From NCBI GenBank assembly GCA_947095535.1, contig OX352774.1, forward strand, positions 74,400,416-74,464,415: a DNA stretch of 64,000 nucleotides, read 5' to 3'. This stretch comes from Poecilobothrus nobilitatus. Taxonomy: Eukaryota > Arthropoda > Insecta > Diptera > Dolichopodidae. Every line of letters begins with the position of its first letter. Position 1 is the first letter of the stretch. A program made the position numbers and the translations under genes. Below, in pieces: positions 36,021-48,978 of the stretch. The notes under the pieces are model-generated. The model saw only the letters and a program-made list of their open reading frames with translations, did no database searches and was not told the origin of the DNA.

Positions 36021-37440
36021 TTACAATTCTCTTCTATCTCTCCTCTGATATACTGCGTTAGCAATCTATCAATAAACTAAAAATTGTATATGGGAATAGT
36101 TTTATTTTTTTTTTATTCTAATCTAATTTAAATTTCATTTGGGAGTTTTTCAGTTCTCAATATCAAAATTGGAACATCGCAAGAACATAAAAATTGCATA
36201 AACATTGTCGTTTTTCTTTAAAATTTTTTATGACGTTATATTAATAATTTTTGAAAATGTATTTATTTATAAACGGGATAATTTTAATTTTAAGGGGGTT
36301 ACAATGATATGTGAACATTGGACCCAACATCATTCACACCACATAAACAGAAATTAAAGAAATGATTGAGTTACAAAATTCTACGAAATGATTGTAACTC
36401 GATACCTTTAATAATAATAAAGTGTATCTGATTCTGAATGCTACTTTTACTTATCTCTCTTTTATTTTTAAATTTTAATTTTTAAATTGACTGATTTTAG
36501 TTTATATTCAGGATATCATTATTTAATTTTGATTTGTTCATAATATTTATTATTCGAATCATTTAATTTTAAAATATTACTATAGGGTAATTTATATTAC
36601 GATATTTTTTCTTTTCTTTTCGAAAATTTTTTTTTTGCAAGGAAAGCAAAAAAAATTTTTTTGTGATGTCTGATTTTTTCAAAGAAAATAATTTGTGTTC
36701 TTGGATTTTTTTTTTAAGTCTGAATAAAATTTGTTTATACATGAATTAATTTTTATTTAGATCATATTTACATATAAGTATATAATATATAATGTATTTG
36801 TATATATATATATATGCATATATTTTTTTATATTATATGTTTACTTAACTTTTGTATCATGTTGAAAATGAATTTATGGATCAAAGTCAATGAAAATTGT
36901 TAATTTTTAGAATTATAAAAATACTTATTTTCATCAATTAAAATTAAATTTAAAAAAAAAAAAAATTTATAAATAAACAAAAATTTGTTCTCTTTTCCGA
37001 GTATATGAAATTAAGAATAAGTTTATTTTTAAAAGATAAATAATGAAAATTAGGAGATATTCTTAGAACAATTTATTTCATACATACGAGTAAAAATAAA
37101 AATTTTCATTCGAAATATTCAGGTTCTACCGTTAATTTTTGAATGTGTAAAATGATGGTCAGTGTCCCTTTATCAAATAAATTAAAAATTTTGTATGTAA
37201 ATAGTAACAAAATTATTTTGGCAATGACAACAAACACTCAATAAAAAATATTTAAAAAAAAATAAAAATTGATTGTCAACGCGACTAAAAATAGAAACTT
37301 AATTTATTCTAGCGTAGTTTCGTAGCAACACTTCTCCTGGCACATTACCGTATTGAAAATAATGCATTGAAATGCCAAAATGACACGAGCCTTGAATTAT
37401 TAGCTTTAGAAATTTTTTTTTTTGTTTTTGTGAGGGTAGT
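36021..37440. other. AT-rich spacer
   Basis: No gene recognised. A slightly less AT-rich patch at 36290-36430 contains ATGATTG...GTAACTC words twice but could not be assigned. Confidence 0.45.
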
Positions 37441-37449
37441 TGAGAATCA

Positions 37450-37850
37450 TCTCAAGACACTATAACGAACGCTAGTTGTTTATTAGTGAAAGGGACTTTT
37501 ATTTCCAAACAATAGGTTATATGTACTAATGTACTGAAGCTTGATCAATCAGGGAATTAAGAAAGTATATAGGGAATGAAAATTGGTTTCTAGTTGATTA
37601 GAAAATTATGATGTTAATCTGTTCAACTTGACTCTTTGAACATTGTATATGTAATCCTCACCAATTCTAGAGATCTCATAAAGTAGAAAATTGTTCCAAA
37701 TTTGCGATGCTGGTAGAACAAACGAATTTTTATAAACTGAATTATATCATTTGGGAATAACATAGGAATGATTACAGAACTAGGTAGCGATGGGCAGAAG
37801 AAGGTTTCTATTTGAAATGTTTTAAATTGAGGCATCACACTTTAAATTAT
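37450..37850 (-). pseudogene. Non-LTR retrotransposon C-terminus, family 'N', copy 2
   Basis: On the minus strand, one frame between about 37745 and 37620 reads NSVYKNSFVLPASQIWNNF and then ISRIGEDYIYNV. That is the LY..SF.P...K.WN.LP motif close to the end of many non-LTR reverse transcriptase proteins. Preceding codons are in a different frame. Downstream (37500-37560) the CCAAACAATAGGTTATATG block matches the copies at 35.9 and 50.05 kb. 5'-truncated and frameshifted. Confidence 0.72.
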
Positions 37851-40800
37851 GTCAGAACACGTATATACACAGTCCTATATAAACATGTAATATACATAGT
37901 CGTATATATAGGTATTTATAAAGCAGAGTAAGTGTTTCTGTTAGGCGATGAAGGTTAAATGATGAGAGCTTTGTGGTAACATTGTGGAAGAATTCCCAAT
38001 ACCATTTTGATGCTTTCTTTCAAAAGTATGTGCATTGCATTTTACCTTTGGTCTAAAAAATGCTTTATAGATGAAGAATTACTTACCGTTAATTAGAGAA
38101 ACAATTATATGTTAAAGAATCTAAATACTAAAATGTTATCAATTCAATAAAATAATAATTTCGAAAACATTTTCTATAAAATACATTTAGTATAGATTAT
38201 AGGTAAATTAATATCAAAGAATTATCGCTTAAAATAACAAATTAATAGGAGAAGAAAAATTTTCTGAAATTTTACTATAGAAAGTTTCTGGGACTGATTT
38301 TGAAAGAAAGAGCTTCAACTGTTTGAAATTAAATAATTCAAAACAATAAGTTCTCAGAATTCACCAAAAATTCATAATGTTTCTAAATATGTATCTAAAT
38401 TCTTACCTTAAACACTTCCGATATACAACTGAAATTGTTAATTTATATCACAAAATTTTTAAATACCATTTTACCATTAATTAAAACTGATTAATAATTT
38501 CCTGATTTGAAAGTTTTCATGCAACAAAAAATAATAATACATATATATATTACATTTCAAGTACAAAATTTAAAGCAATCACATAATATAATATTTTTAG
38601 ATTTGTTTACGACTATCTAGCAATTATTGTTACAATAACCTGTAATAAATTAAATCAATTAAGTTTTAAAAATAAAAAAAAAAAACATTAATAAGATTAA
38701 AAGTGAAACTTTATGGTAAATAATATTATCATCATTTCCTCTTTTAAGTTAAAACAAAAGTCCAAAAAAAAGCGGATATATATTAATCAATGTTTCCGAA
38801 TAAAAGAATAGCCGTCAAGTAATTTTTTTTGCCTATACTAAATGCCTAGTATACTAAAACTAAAGTGAAAAAAAACAAAAAAAAAAATTACAATAGATCA
38901 ATAAATAACTTAAGTAAATACGCATATCTATAAACTCATATACTGTACTAGATTTCATTACACCTGGTTGGGTTCGTTAAACATTAGTAAAAAAAAAAAA
39001 AAAAAATAAACATTTAGAACAAAACTATCTTTAATTAATAATGTAGTTCTGTTATTTCTATCTCTTTTTCTCAATAGTAAAACTAACTATATTATTTATA
39101 TTTTTTATTACCCTATTGTAAAACATCCACTCACCACACCAATCATCAGAAATCAACCTACATCTGTCGTTTTAAAACCAAATGTTCTTCCACCTTTTTT
39201 TTTTTTTTGTTTTTGTTAAATGATAATAACGAACCTTAACTTCCGCTTACGCACATTTCTCCAAGTTTTTTGTTTTTATTTTAATTTTTTATTATCTTCA
39301 AGTATTTAAGGTATACTCATATATATACAATATTTTTTTTATTAACCTGTATTTTTATACTAAGGTATTTCGTATTATAGACAAAAAAAAAAACCAACAA
39401 AAAAAACAAAAGAAAAATTCTCATTCATAAAAATTGTATATGTACACATTGTTTTAAACCTGTCGCCAGGTTGCCTGCATTTTCTATATTCATTAATAAA
39501 ATATTCTTATACTTTGTGTATTACATTAAAATAAAAATAAAAAATAATTATTATTATTATTATTATTTTTTTTTTTTTTTAATTTGAACTGTTATGACCT
39601 TTTTTTTTATTATTTTTTGTGATCTATTTAAATTTGAGATTAAAATATATATGTAGACCTTTATATATAACTTAAAAAAAGTCTGCTTTTGTTTAAGCAG
39701 CGGGTCTGTACAAATGTCAAAAATAAAAAAAGAAACAATACGAAATGTAAATTTATTTACAATGGCAACATTTTTTTCTCGAATATTTGAGAACACTTGA
39801 GTTTTTTAATTAAAATTTGATATACTGATTGGTACTTTGCAAATTTAGGATTTAACGACGATTTTAATATCTATTGCTAAAAATTCTATTTAAAAATAAT
39901 AACAGTTATAAATTGTATAATAAAGAACATTACACTATTTAAAACTGTTCTTTTTCTTCTTTCAATTAATTAAAAATGCTTTATTTTAAATAGTTTAATT
40001 TTTGTATTGTTCGGGTACGAACCATTGAAAATTCTTAACTTAAATACGCTCTCAGACCATTCTTCTATGGCAAAACATAATTGATTTACCTACTATAGTC
40101 ATCTGTAGTTCATGTAAATATTTTATGATCTATGCTGTTATACGAAATCAAAAAAAAAAATTTTTTTAAATACTTCTTTAACTTGTGGTATTAGTACATT
40201 AAATAAAAGATTTCGTCCACTGACATAGATCATGAGGAAAGAAAATACAGAATAGTTATAGTTAATAATTTTAATATGACAGAATGAAGTTTCGTGATTA
40301 GCACCCTTTTTCTCAATAAAATTCTTAATTGTATTAATTGTATTTATACTAATAATATTTTATATTTTTAATTGTATTAATCATAAGCTTCTTCAACTGC
40401 TTTCTTTGACAATGCCTTTTAGTTCAAGAGATATGATAAAAACTATAAAGCATCAAATTGAACTTTAAAAAACTATTTGATCTCTTAATGTCGTCATCGA
40501 GAATTCGGATCGTAACAAGACATATTTAATTATATCCAAGCATGTTTGTGCAAAGTTTGAAGAAAATCAGCTAAACTAAAATATAGCTAGAATCAAGCAT
40601 AATGTAAAATTAAATGCCTTCCTTAATATTTATATTTAAATTTTATTTTTAACTAAAAATTTTTTTTTTTTTGCTTCCCCTAAGGGAGGTGAGAGTCTTC
40701 CAAATACACCAAGAATACAACCTGATTAAACCCACCTCTCCTTCCAGGCAATATATATAATGGATTGAAAGCCCTAATTGCTTACGCAGTATATTGTCTA

Positions 40801-41777
40801 GGAACTAGGAATATGAGAGAATAGGACAAGGATCCGGAAAAATTGATTTGAGGATTGAAGCTGTAAGGAAACAATGAATCCACATATTATTATTACAATT
40901 TTGCTATCAGTGATTATTATTATTTATTCTTATTATATGATATACATTATTACTATATATAATAATAATTATTCTTTGTTTTTTTTTATATGAACTGTTT
41001 GGAGTTTGAACTTAAAAGACTCCGATTGAAAGATTGGCGACTTAATTAGTATATCAGTCAGAATTTAATGTTTATTATGGTTTTATGTTATATTTTAATT
41101 TTATGATATATAACTTACATAATTTTTAGGTCTGATAGATAATATTATTTACAACTGACAGATAGTTACATACGAAATAATATTTTCTACACTTAACGAC
41201 AATAAACTGACAAGATGACAGTTGAAATTTTAAAATATATTTATGAAAATTCCACATTTCCTGAACCCCTATTATAATAATCGTTAAAGATTTCCTTAAA
41301 GCTTAGAAAAAAATTAAATGAAAATTATTAAATTATAAAATTCTATTTTGTAGTTTTACATATTTCCAGGTTACCTTATATAATATATAAAGTTTTGTTT
41401 TTTTGTTCTATATATAATAAATTTCAATTTTCATTTTGATTATAACTGACATGACTCAGGTTTAATTCATCGGTACATTAAACTTAATTATAATTCTAAT
41501 TCCAACTTTTTTTTTTTATTTTCCTTTTTAATCTTAATTAGAATGAATTTTTATTTTCTATTTTGTTGAAGCTTAAGTTGTGGTGCGCATTTTACTTTAA
41601 AAAATATATTTTTTGTTTTTTTTTTTAATTTATTTTTCTTTTTTTTTTTTTTCTTAGAAGTCAGATAAATTTTGATATATGTAATGAATAAATTGTGTGT
41701 TGCGCTATTTGCTTGCTTTTAACTCAATTAACGGTATTTCTTTAATTTTCTTTTTTTTTTCATATATAAAAGCAAAA
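37851..41777. other. AT-rich spacer with one GC-richer island
   Basis: No gene seen. The patch 40670-40880 (CCCCTAAGGGAGGTGAGAG, CCACCTCTCCTTCCAGGC) is the least AT-rich part and looks like the untranslated end of a retroelement, but I could not assign it. ATT triplet runs occur near 39548-39570 and 40900-40980. Confidence 0.45.
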
Positions 41778-43074
41778 AAAAAACAAGGTAGAATGTAAAC
41801 CAACGGTTTTTAAAAGCGCACATTTCCAAAACTCAATACAAACTGTTTAGAAGTGTGACTTACACAAAAATTTGAAAATTTCATGTGATAAGAAAAAATG
41901 TGGAAATAGGACATTTTTGAAATTTTGAGGGGCCGTAAGTCCGGAATCCTATATAACTAAGAAAAGCCGTAAAAATATATTATTGAAGCTTTAATTTTCA
42001 TGTCTTGCCGAAGAAAATTTGTACAGGTGCCTACGTTACAGGTGTCTAAAAATAGCAAATTTTCAATTTTTGAGGCGTAATAACTCTTAAAGAGCGAGTG
42101 TTACCAAAAAATTTTTTGAGGAAACTTATACTAATTCTAAAGGTTCTTTCCTGTCTCAAAATTTTAGGTTCCTATCTAAAGGGGTGCCGGAGTTATGAAA
42201 AAAGAAATTTCATGCAAAATGTGGTTTTCACATAACGGTAAATTCAAATCGTAAATTACAAAATATTACATAATTTTGATATTGTTTTATATAGATAATA
42301 AAATTTTCGATCTTCTGGCGGTTTTAGATTGCAAAATTATTACGTAGAGCCCGAGATATATACATCTGAAAATGGGGCTTTTTCGCAATTTTGAAGAGCT
42401 GCAACTTTGGAACCCTTTACAACTAAAATAAACCTTTAACACACGTAAAAGTATATTACTGTAGCCTTAATTTTTATATCTTGCAGAAGTAAAATGTGTA
42501 CAGGTTCCTAAGTTACAGGTGTTTAAAAATAGCAAATTTTCAATTTTTAAGTCCTAATAGCTCATAAACAGGGGGTGGTCTGAAAAAATTTTCTGAGCAA
42601 ACTTATACTAATTCTAAAAGTTCTTTCTTGCCTCAAAATTTCAAGCTTCTATCTAGAAGCGTGCCGGAGTTATGAAAGTAGAAAAATCATGCAAAATTTG
42701 GTTTTCACATAACGGTAAATTTAAATACTAAATTTAAAAAAATTGTATAATTTTGAATTTACAAAGATAAAAAAAAAACCTGTCGAATGACGTTTTCAGA
42801 TTGAAAAAATCTTAAGCAGAACATAAGATATATGCATTTAAAAATAGGGCTTTTTCAAAGTTTGAGGGGCTGTAGCTCCGCAATGGGGGGGGGGGCTACA
42901 TGAAAAAGTTGTTCCACAAAATTATTTCTTTTATGAGACCTACCTATGGTTAAAATTTTTTTCCTCTATCTTTAACGGTGTAGAAGTTTTGTAAACAGAC
43001 GGACGGACGGACGAACAGAGTGAAACTAATAAGCACATTTTTTCAAAATATTTTTGGAAATGTGCTAAAAATAA
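41778..43074 (+). repeat. Dispersed repeat 'R', copy A, with internal ~465-bp tandem duplication
   Basis: Starts AACAAGGTAGAATGTAAACC and ends GGAAATGTGCTAAAA. The two ends share an inverted GCACATTTCCAAAA core (41818-41831 region and 43048-43061 region). The interior repeats with a period of about 465 bp, seen at the phrase GAGGGGC.GTA..TCCG..AT (41929, diverged at 42393, again at 42862) and at AGTTACAGGTGT.TAAAAATAGC (about 42035 and 42510). A GACG run sits near 42994-43010. Copies B (48979-49757) and C (45262-45855, inverted) have one unit. No coding capacity; class uncertain. Confidence 0.85.
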
Positions 43075-43876
43075 TAAATAGAAATAAATATATGTATAAT
43101 TTTATAAGAATTATTTTGACTAAGTTGATAGGTACTTTCATACTAAGTACAAAATAAATTGTAATAAAAGAAAAAGATGAACAAACGTTGTTCATTGAAC
43201 GTGTGCAACAAATTTGTTTTACGCTTACTTAAATTTTGTCTTAAAGTAGAAATTATAAAAATTGGTAACAGTAAATTTTTATAGTAATAGTCATGTAAGT
43301 CAATTTAGGTACAATATTACATATTCATACATTGTATATGAATATCTGTAGATATATTATTACAAATACATAAATAGTAGTTTTGCACGCAATATGCGTT
43401 TAAAATATTAACGATCAGTTGAAAATTTTTATTTTATTTTTATTTTAATGTTTGATATGGTGGTGATTTATAAAATATAAAACAGGTGAAAATATTCAAG
43501 ATCTATATATAAAAAATGTAATTGTAAGATTTTAAATTTTTTTTTAAAAATAATTTTAATAAAATTAAAAAAAAAAATGTTTAAAACTTAAAAGACATGA
43601 CAAAAATTTATTTAAAATTGTTTTAATTTATCTTGTCACATTTTCTTTATTACAGCGAAACTGATCGAAAAAAATAGAGCGTTAACATTTTAATATGGGT
43701 CATGATTTAAATCACATCAAACTATAATTTGTATAATGGTAAATCCATATAGGTACCAATAGACCACCTACTTATTTTTTTTTTTTTTATATTGGATAAT
43801 TTAAAAAAAAAGATATTTTATAGAATTAAATAACTTTTAAAAAAATTTTATTTTAGATTTAAAAAAAAAAAGTTTT
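43075..43876. other. AT-rich spacer
   Basis: Nothing recognised. The right edge contains TAATTTATT (43877-43885), a possible target duplication of the following retrotransposon. Confidence 0.5.
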
Positions 43877-43888
43877 TAATTTATTAAT

Positions 43889-44240
43889 TTACTTTTCACT
43901 TAAGTGGTCCTGTATCCATAGTCTCCAGTTTCCCCAGGAGATTTGGTTTTCCTCTTTTCTATGTCGACAGGCGGATATATCTAATTCTAGATCCTTTATT
44001 AGTTGCAAAACTTTACATAATGCGGAGTTTTTAGGAATGTTCAATTCTTCTTGAATAGCTGCATTTGCTAGGTTGTGCAAAAAATTGTGTCGTTATAGAT
44101 GGCCTTTGTTATTAACCTAAGTGACAGTTGATCCCTTCTTTCTTCCACTGTTGGGAAATCTGATTCTGTTAATAATGCGTCAATTCTGGTTGGCCTAAGG
44201 GCGCCAAGAAACATACAGGAAATTATACCAAGAGCATAGA
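43889..44240 (-). pseudogene. Reverse transcriptase C-terminal segment (inverted piece of the I-like element)
   Basis: On the minus strand, reading down from 44240, the peptide contains ALGIISCMFLGALRPTRIDA followed by TESDFPTVEERRDQLSLRLI. This matches the thumb-region pattern (ALR...G....TP...L..E....PL..RR..L..R) of I/Jockey reverse transcriptases. A frame change near 44075 leads into a second open stretch ending LSEK near 43889. It has no start of its own and is not functional. Confidence 0.78.
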
Positions 44241-45035
44241 GAACAAACGAAAACATTAGTGCCAATATTCACAGATGCCACAAAAGGAACAAACGGAGTC
44301 GCTTTATCCATAATCGAACACAATACGGTAATAAAAACGGCGGTGCTACCAAGCTATTGTCCAGTATATGTGGCAGAACAAGGGGCTCTGCTTGAAGCAA
44401 TTAAAGAGGTCCAAATAAGAAACAACCAATCCATAATATATACGGACTGCCTAAGTGTCGTAAAAGCTATTAAAAACAGTAACAATAACTCACAAACGGC
44501 GATGCTGATAAGGAACGAAGTAATTAAAAGAAAAGGCAAAGTACAAATCTGCTGGATTCCAGGCCACGTTGGAATCAAAGAAAACGAAATAGCAGATAAA
44601 GATGCAAAACATACAACAATTTGCCCAACGAAATTAATTATTCCTAGATCATATACAATGGCCAAAAAGCAGATTGCAGTGCACATCCAAAAAATTAGGC
44701 AACAAGTTTGGGACAACTCAACATCTTTCAGAAAGTTACACAGTCCGAATGCAAATGTATCAAGCTTAATAGGCACCGAAAACCGAGATATAGCAATAAG
44801 GATATCCAGAGTTAGAATGGGTTGCACTTTGTATACCCACAAACACCTCTTCAGCGGAGGAGACCCCCCAATCTGCCGTTTCTGCAACAACACGCTAACC
44901 ATCAAGCACATATTTACCGACGGTAGAGAAACAACGATCTTTTGGGCAAATGAAAGAGTGTCACTGATGGAAATTCTAGCAAAGAATGACAAGGTCAGTT
45001 TCGGTAAAGTAATTGCACTGCTAAAACACCACTAA
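44226..45035 (+). CDS. RNase H and C-terminal domain of I-like ORF2 (partial, 3' end)
   Basis: Open through 45035, entering from the inversion junction without an ATG; the frame near 44226 reads LYQEHREQTKTLVPIFTDA. Counting the GTG at 44259 as residue 1, the four RNase H acidic residues are present: Asp6 (IFTDA), Glu40 (AEQGALLEAI), Asp63 (IYTDCLS) and Asp113 (NEIADKDAK), with the WIPGHVGI motif at 99-106. RNase H removes the RNA strand during retrotransposition. A CRFCNNTLTIKHIF pattern near residues 205-220 is the zinc-finger-like end domain with its last Cys missing. No stop or frameshift over 800 bp suggests a recent insertion. It is 5'-truncated, so not autonomous. Confidence 0.9.
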   Translation, partial: YQEHREQTKTLVPIFTDATKGTNGVALSIIEHNTVIKTAVLPSYCPVYVAEQGALLEAIKEVQIRNNQSIIYTDCLSVVKAIKNSNNNSQTAMLIRNEVIKRKGKVQICWIPGHVGIKENEIADKDAKHTTICPTKLIIPRSYTMAKKQIAVHIQKIRQQVWDNSTSFRKLHSPNANVSSLIGTENRDIAIRISRVRMGCTLYTHKHLFSGGDPPICRFCNNTLTIKHIFTDGRETTIFWANERVSLMEILAKNDKVSFGKVIALLKHH

Positions 45036-45261
45036 ATTTGGGAGAAAATATAAATAAAAAACAAATAGTAATATCATTATATTTTAATTTTTAATACTCA
45101 ATATAATATAGTTAAGTAAATTTATAATATCTAGTGTATAATAATTTTAATATTTAGTATATAATATAGTATATAAGGCAACCGGCCAAAAAATTATTGT
45201 ATATTTATTTATAATATGCAATAATATTAAATAAATAAATAAATAAATAAAAAAATAATTT

Positions 45262-45855
45262 ATTTATTAGTTTCATTTTGTCGGTCCATTATGTACTATA
45301 GCCCCACACAATTTGAAAAGGTTTGCTTAAAAATTTTTGCAATCTAAAAATGTCAAAAAGACACAACATTTTTTTATCTTTATAAATTAATATGAAAATT
45401 AATCAATTTTCTGCAATTTTGTATTAAAATTAACCGTTATGGGAAATTTTGCAAAATTTTGCGTCATTCATACATATGTTCGCAACAGTTTTAGATAGAA
45501 CCTTAATGTTGAGAAGAAATTTTAGTTAGAATTAGCACATAGCTATCTCAAACAAATGTTTTGTACTACCCTCCCCGTTCAAGAGAGGTCAAAATTGGAA
45601 AATTTTTAAATTTTAAACACTGGCACCTTAAACATCTGTATAATTTTTTCCGAAATAAAATTCGAAAATTGAAGCTTAAGATTACCTTAAAATTGATTTT
45701 GAAATCTCTCTTGATTTTCCACAATATTTTTCTTACATATAAAATTTTCAGATAATTTGTAAATTTTGGTGCAAATCATAGTATTCTAAACTGTTTTAAT
45801 TGTTTTTAGAAAAATGTGCGCCTTTAAAAGTTTAACATTTTACCTTTAAAATATA
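45262..45855 (-). repeat. Dispersed repeat 'R', copy C (inverted, single unit)
   Basis: Read on the minus strand it begins AAGGTAAAATGTTAAAC, then GGCGCACATTT, AAACAGTTTAGAAT, TTGCACCAAAATTTA, a CTAATTCTAACTAAAATTTC block, AAGGTTCTATCTAAAACTGTTG, and ends GGACCGACAAAATGAAACTAATAA. These correspond in order to blocks of the copy at 41778-43074, with only one of the tandem units. Strongly diverged. It directly abuts the I-like insertion. Confidence 0.77.
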
Positions 45856-47607
45856 AATTTTTAAATCTATTTTTTGTAATATATTATAAAATAAATTATG
45901 TTATTCTGTCAATTTTTATTTAATATATCTATATACTTGTTTCTAAACTTTGAATTTTATTTTTTTTAAATTTAAAGAGAAATCCATTTTGTGGCCAAAA
46001 AAAAAAAACTGTTACTAGTTACTTTTGTAAATTTTAACCCAAAAAAAATATGTTCACGTCCTAGTTTTTATTTTTTTTGTTTTGCTTATAAAATATACAA
46101 AGAAAACAGAAGATCTACATTTTAATATTAAAAAAAAAAAATATTTTTTTTTTTTGTCTACTGTATGTATGTATGTATTTAGGTTAAAACTCTACAGTTT
46201 TTAAAATAACAGAAACATTTTAATTGGGTCAACATCTAATAAATTGGACCCTTTAAACTTGTTTGTTTTTTTTTTTTTTTGTAGTTTATATTTCATTTGT
46301 TTATGCATGTGTTTGTGTTCAGAATTGAATTTATCTGAGAAATTCTTATCTTGTGAAGCTCCTTTAATCTTAAGTTTAATTTCCGTTAAGATGTTTGTTA
46401 CAATATTTCAAAAAAAAAAATGAAATAAAATAAAACATCAGTTATTAAAGTATAATTCTACTTTCCATTTTCATTATAATTTTTATTGTTGTTGTTCATG
46501 TTGTAATTTTTATGGTGTTGTTGTAAATCTTCATTCCCTATCCTGTCTTATAAATGAATTTAAAATCCTTATTTCAGAACTTATGGCAATATTTAATCCA
46601 CCCTCAAAAAAAAAAAAAAAAAAAAACAAAAAACCATTTAATAAAATTAAAAAAAAAAAGGAGATAGTGACAAAGACAAATGAAAATAATATTTACAAAA
46701 ATAAATAAAATTAAAATGTACCTACAGATACTTCTTGTATTTTTTAAAAAAAAAAACAAAGCAAAAATTAAAGAAAACGAAAGATAAAGAGAATAAAGGA
46801 CACAAACACATCGGATGCAACATTGCTTCCTGTTGTTAAAAGTTTTTTTGTTTTTGTTTCCCATTTCTTTTCAGAAACTTTAAGTATTATATTTTTTTTT
46901 TTTATATATATTTTTTGGTTGTTGTGCAATTTTTTATGTTGAAACTTTGGCGCAATATGCTGTTTTTTATAGAGGAAAAATAAAAATGAGAATGAAATAT
47001 ACAAAAAAAAAAAAAAAAAAAGTAGAATCTTAAATCATCATTGTATATTATGAGGGTATATAGAATATAGTAGATAATGCAAATAAATAGGGGTGACTTA
47101 ACAGTTGTTTATTAACTTTATTGTTTTTTTATTTTTTTTTAATTCTTTTTTTATTTTAAAGTGAGATGATGGTAAAAAAAAAATATGCAGTGTAATCTAA
47201 GATTTGTTAAAAAGAAATTGTCCATGAAATTAAGACAAAGAATTAGAGCAAAAAAAAATATGAGAAATTATAAGTGCTGTTTTTTTTAAAAAAAATTTCT
47301 TTGTTCTGACATTTCTGCACATTACCAATATTTAAAAAAAAAAATGTTCTTTTTGCTACACTTGGACCAATTTAAAACCTGTTCGCCTTATATAAGTTAA
47401 TTTTTAAAGTTTGTTTAGATTGAATTCAGATCTCATTATTATTTCTTTCATTATTTCTTTCTTCATAGTTTACGAAATTTTGTAACAAATACAAAATTAA
47501 GATACTTTCAAATTAAACCTTAATATGAAAGCTCGTTTGAATTCTAAACTAAACCAAATTGGAAAAAAATATTACCATGATTTTCATTTGAAAAATTATT
47601 TTATAAA
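45856..47607. other. AT-rich spacer, homopolymer dense
   Basis: No gene seen. Open frames near 46604-47004 (minus) are phenylalanine-, isoleucine- and lysine-rich translations of A/T runs. GTATGTAT tracts occur near 46165. Confidence 0.5.
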
Positions 47608-48062
47608 GGATGACCCGCGTTAATTTTCACATATAATAGGAAATGATGAGGAGCATCACAACGAACAAAAAATTCTAGGAGAGGAGGGAGTCTATTTTGG
47701 ACCCTTCTCGAGATATGAGGGGTTAAAGATGTTTCACTCGCCTTTTCATAAAAAAATCTATAACTTTTGAACGGCTTGCTATAGAGAAATAACAATAAAA
47801 TGCATTTTCTAGAGTAAGTTATCAGCTTTAATTTTTTTGTACTAATGATCCGCATATACCCAACAGTTATAAAGTTATGAAGGTTCCAAATAATTTAAAT
47901 TGAAAAAATGATGTTTCAAACTAATTTTTCTTTTAAAACACCCTGTATTTAGGACATTTTATAGCATATTTCGAAACAACTTTTCAAGCCCTATAATTTA
48001 TACCTAATAATTTACTACCTCTATCTCTAACCATTTTTGAGATATAAAGAATAGGAAAGTTT
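47608..48062 (-). repeat. Dispersed repeat 'X', copy 2 (inverted)
   Basis: Matches 13270-13748 in opposite orientation over about 450 bp. On the minus strand the shared blocks in order are ATATCTCAAAAA, ATAGGGCTTGAAAAG, TTTCGAAATATGCTATAAAA, TTCATAACTTTATAACTGTT, GGATCATTAGTAC, AAAGTTATAGATTTTTT and CATATCTCGAGAAGG. The edge near 47610 has GTCATCC where copy 1 has GACATCCTGTATA. Confidence 0.8.
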
Positions 48063-48978
48063 GTTATTTATAACACACAAAATACGTTAACACACTTTTG
48101 AAATTAACACAATTTTCTATTGTGATTGAAAATAACAGAGCGATTGAAAATATCAACAGCCATCTGCAACGATCATTTGACATCCTTTTCATCCTTTTCC
48201 TTTTTTGTCAAAACCAAAATTTTGTATAATATCTACGTTTTTAAAAATTTATGTAACAAGCATTTTGTAAAATTTCACTTCAATACTATTTTTGGCAAAT
48301 AACTTTCAAAATTAAAAAAAAAATTTAATGTTCTAGTTTCTGTTCCAATTTCTTAAATTTTCTAAAGAATTAGGTCAGTGACATTTGAACCCTAAAATTA
48401 CTTTAGTAACACCTTTCTTGTTATTCACGTTTTTTTTTTTTTTTTTTTAGTATAACCCCTTTTTGTTACCCTAAGCTTGTAAATGCAATCTGCCTACCAC
48501 AATATGAATATATATATAAAAAATACATTAAAAATTATTTTTAATGTAACAAAAGGACATGCAAACCAATTACTTATTTTTTTATTTTCTTTTCTTTTCA
48601 AAAAAGAAAAACAACAAACAAAAAATATTAATAAAATAAAATAAAAAATTAAAAAGAAGGACAAACATCCGTTTTTTTTTTTTATATAATTTTTATTATC
48701 ATTATTAAATTTTAGTACATTAGTGTTAGTCATGAAAAGGTAAAAAGGATATACACTATCGCACAAAATTTAATAAATATTTTTTTTATTTCATTCATAT
48801 AACACAAGAATTGAAAAATAAAAACCTTTAATAATATAACAAATTTTAGAACTAAAACAATGACCGTCACATTTACAGTAAAAATTTAAAGTAGTAAAAA
48901 AGTCATTAATTATTTTTATAAAAAAAAAAAAAACATTTCAAAACTAAAAATTCATTCTAGACGATATTATTTATAAGA
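48063..48978. other. AT-rich spacer
   Basis: Nothing recognised beyond A/T runs. Confidence 0.5.

Larger units (their letters stand above)
43886..45255 (+). mobile_element. 5'-truncated I-like non-LTR retrotransposon with 5' inversion
   Basis: The right part (about 44225-45035) encodes RNase H and the C-terminal domain on the plus strand. It is followed by a 3' untranslated region and an AAAT-repeat tail at about 45225-45250. The left part (43889-44240) encodes the end of the reverse transcriptase region on the minus strand. In an intact element these two parts are consecutive on one strand, so the upstream piece is flipped. This is the product expected of twin-primed target-primed reverse transcription. 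TAATTTATT at 43877-43885 and 45256-45264 is a possible but low-complexity target duplication. Confidence 0.8.

Noticed and set aside
44354..44992. 212-codon minus-strand frame
   Set aside because: Antisense shadow of the RNase H coding region, which has all catalytic residues on the plus strand.
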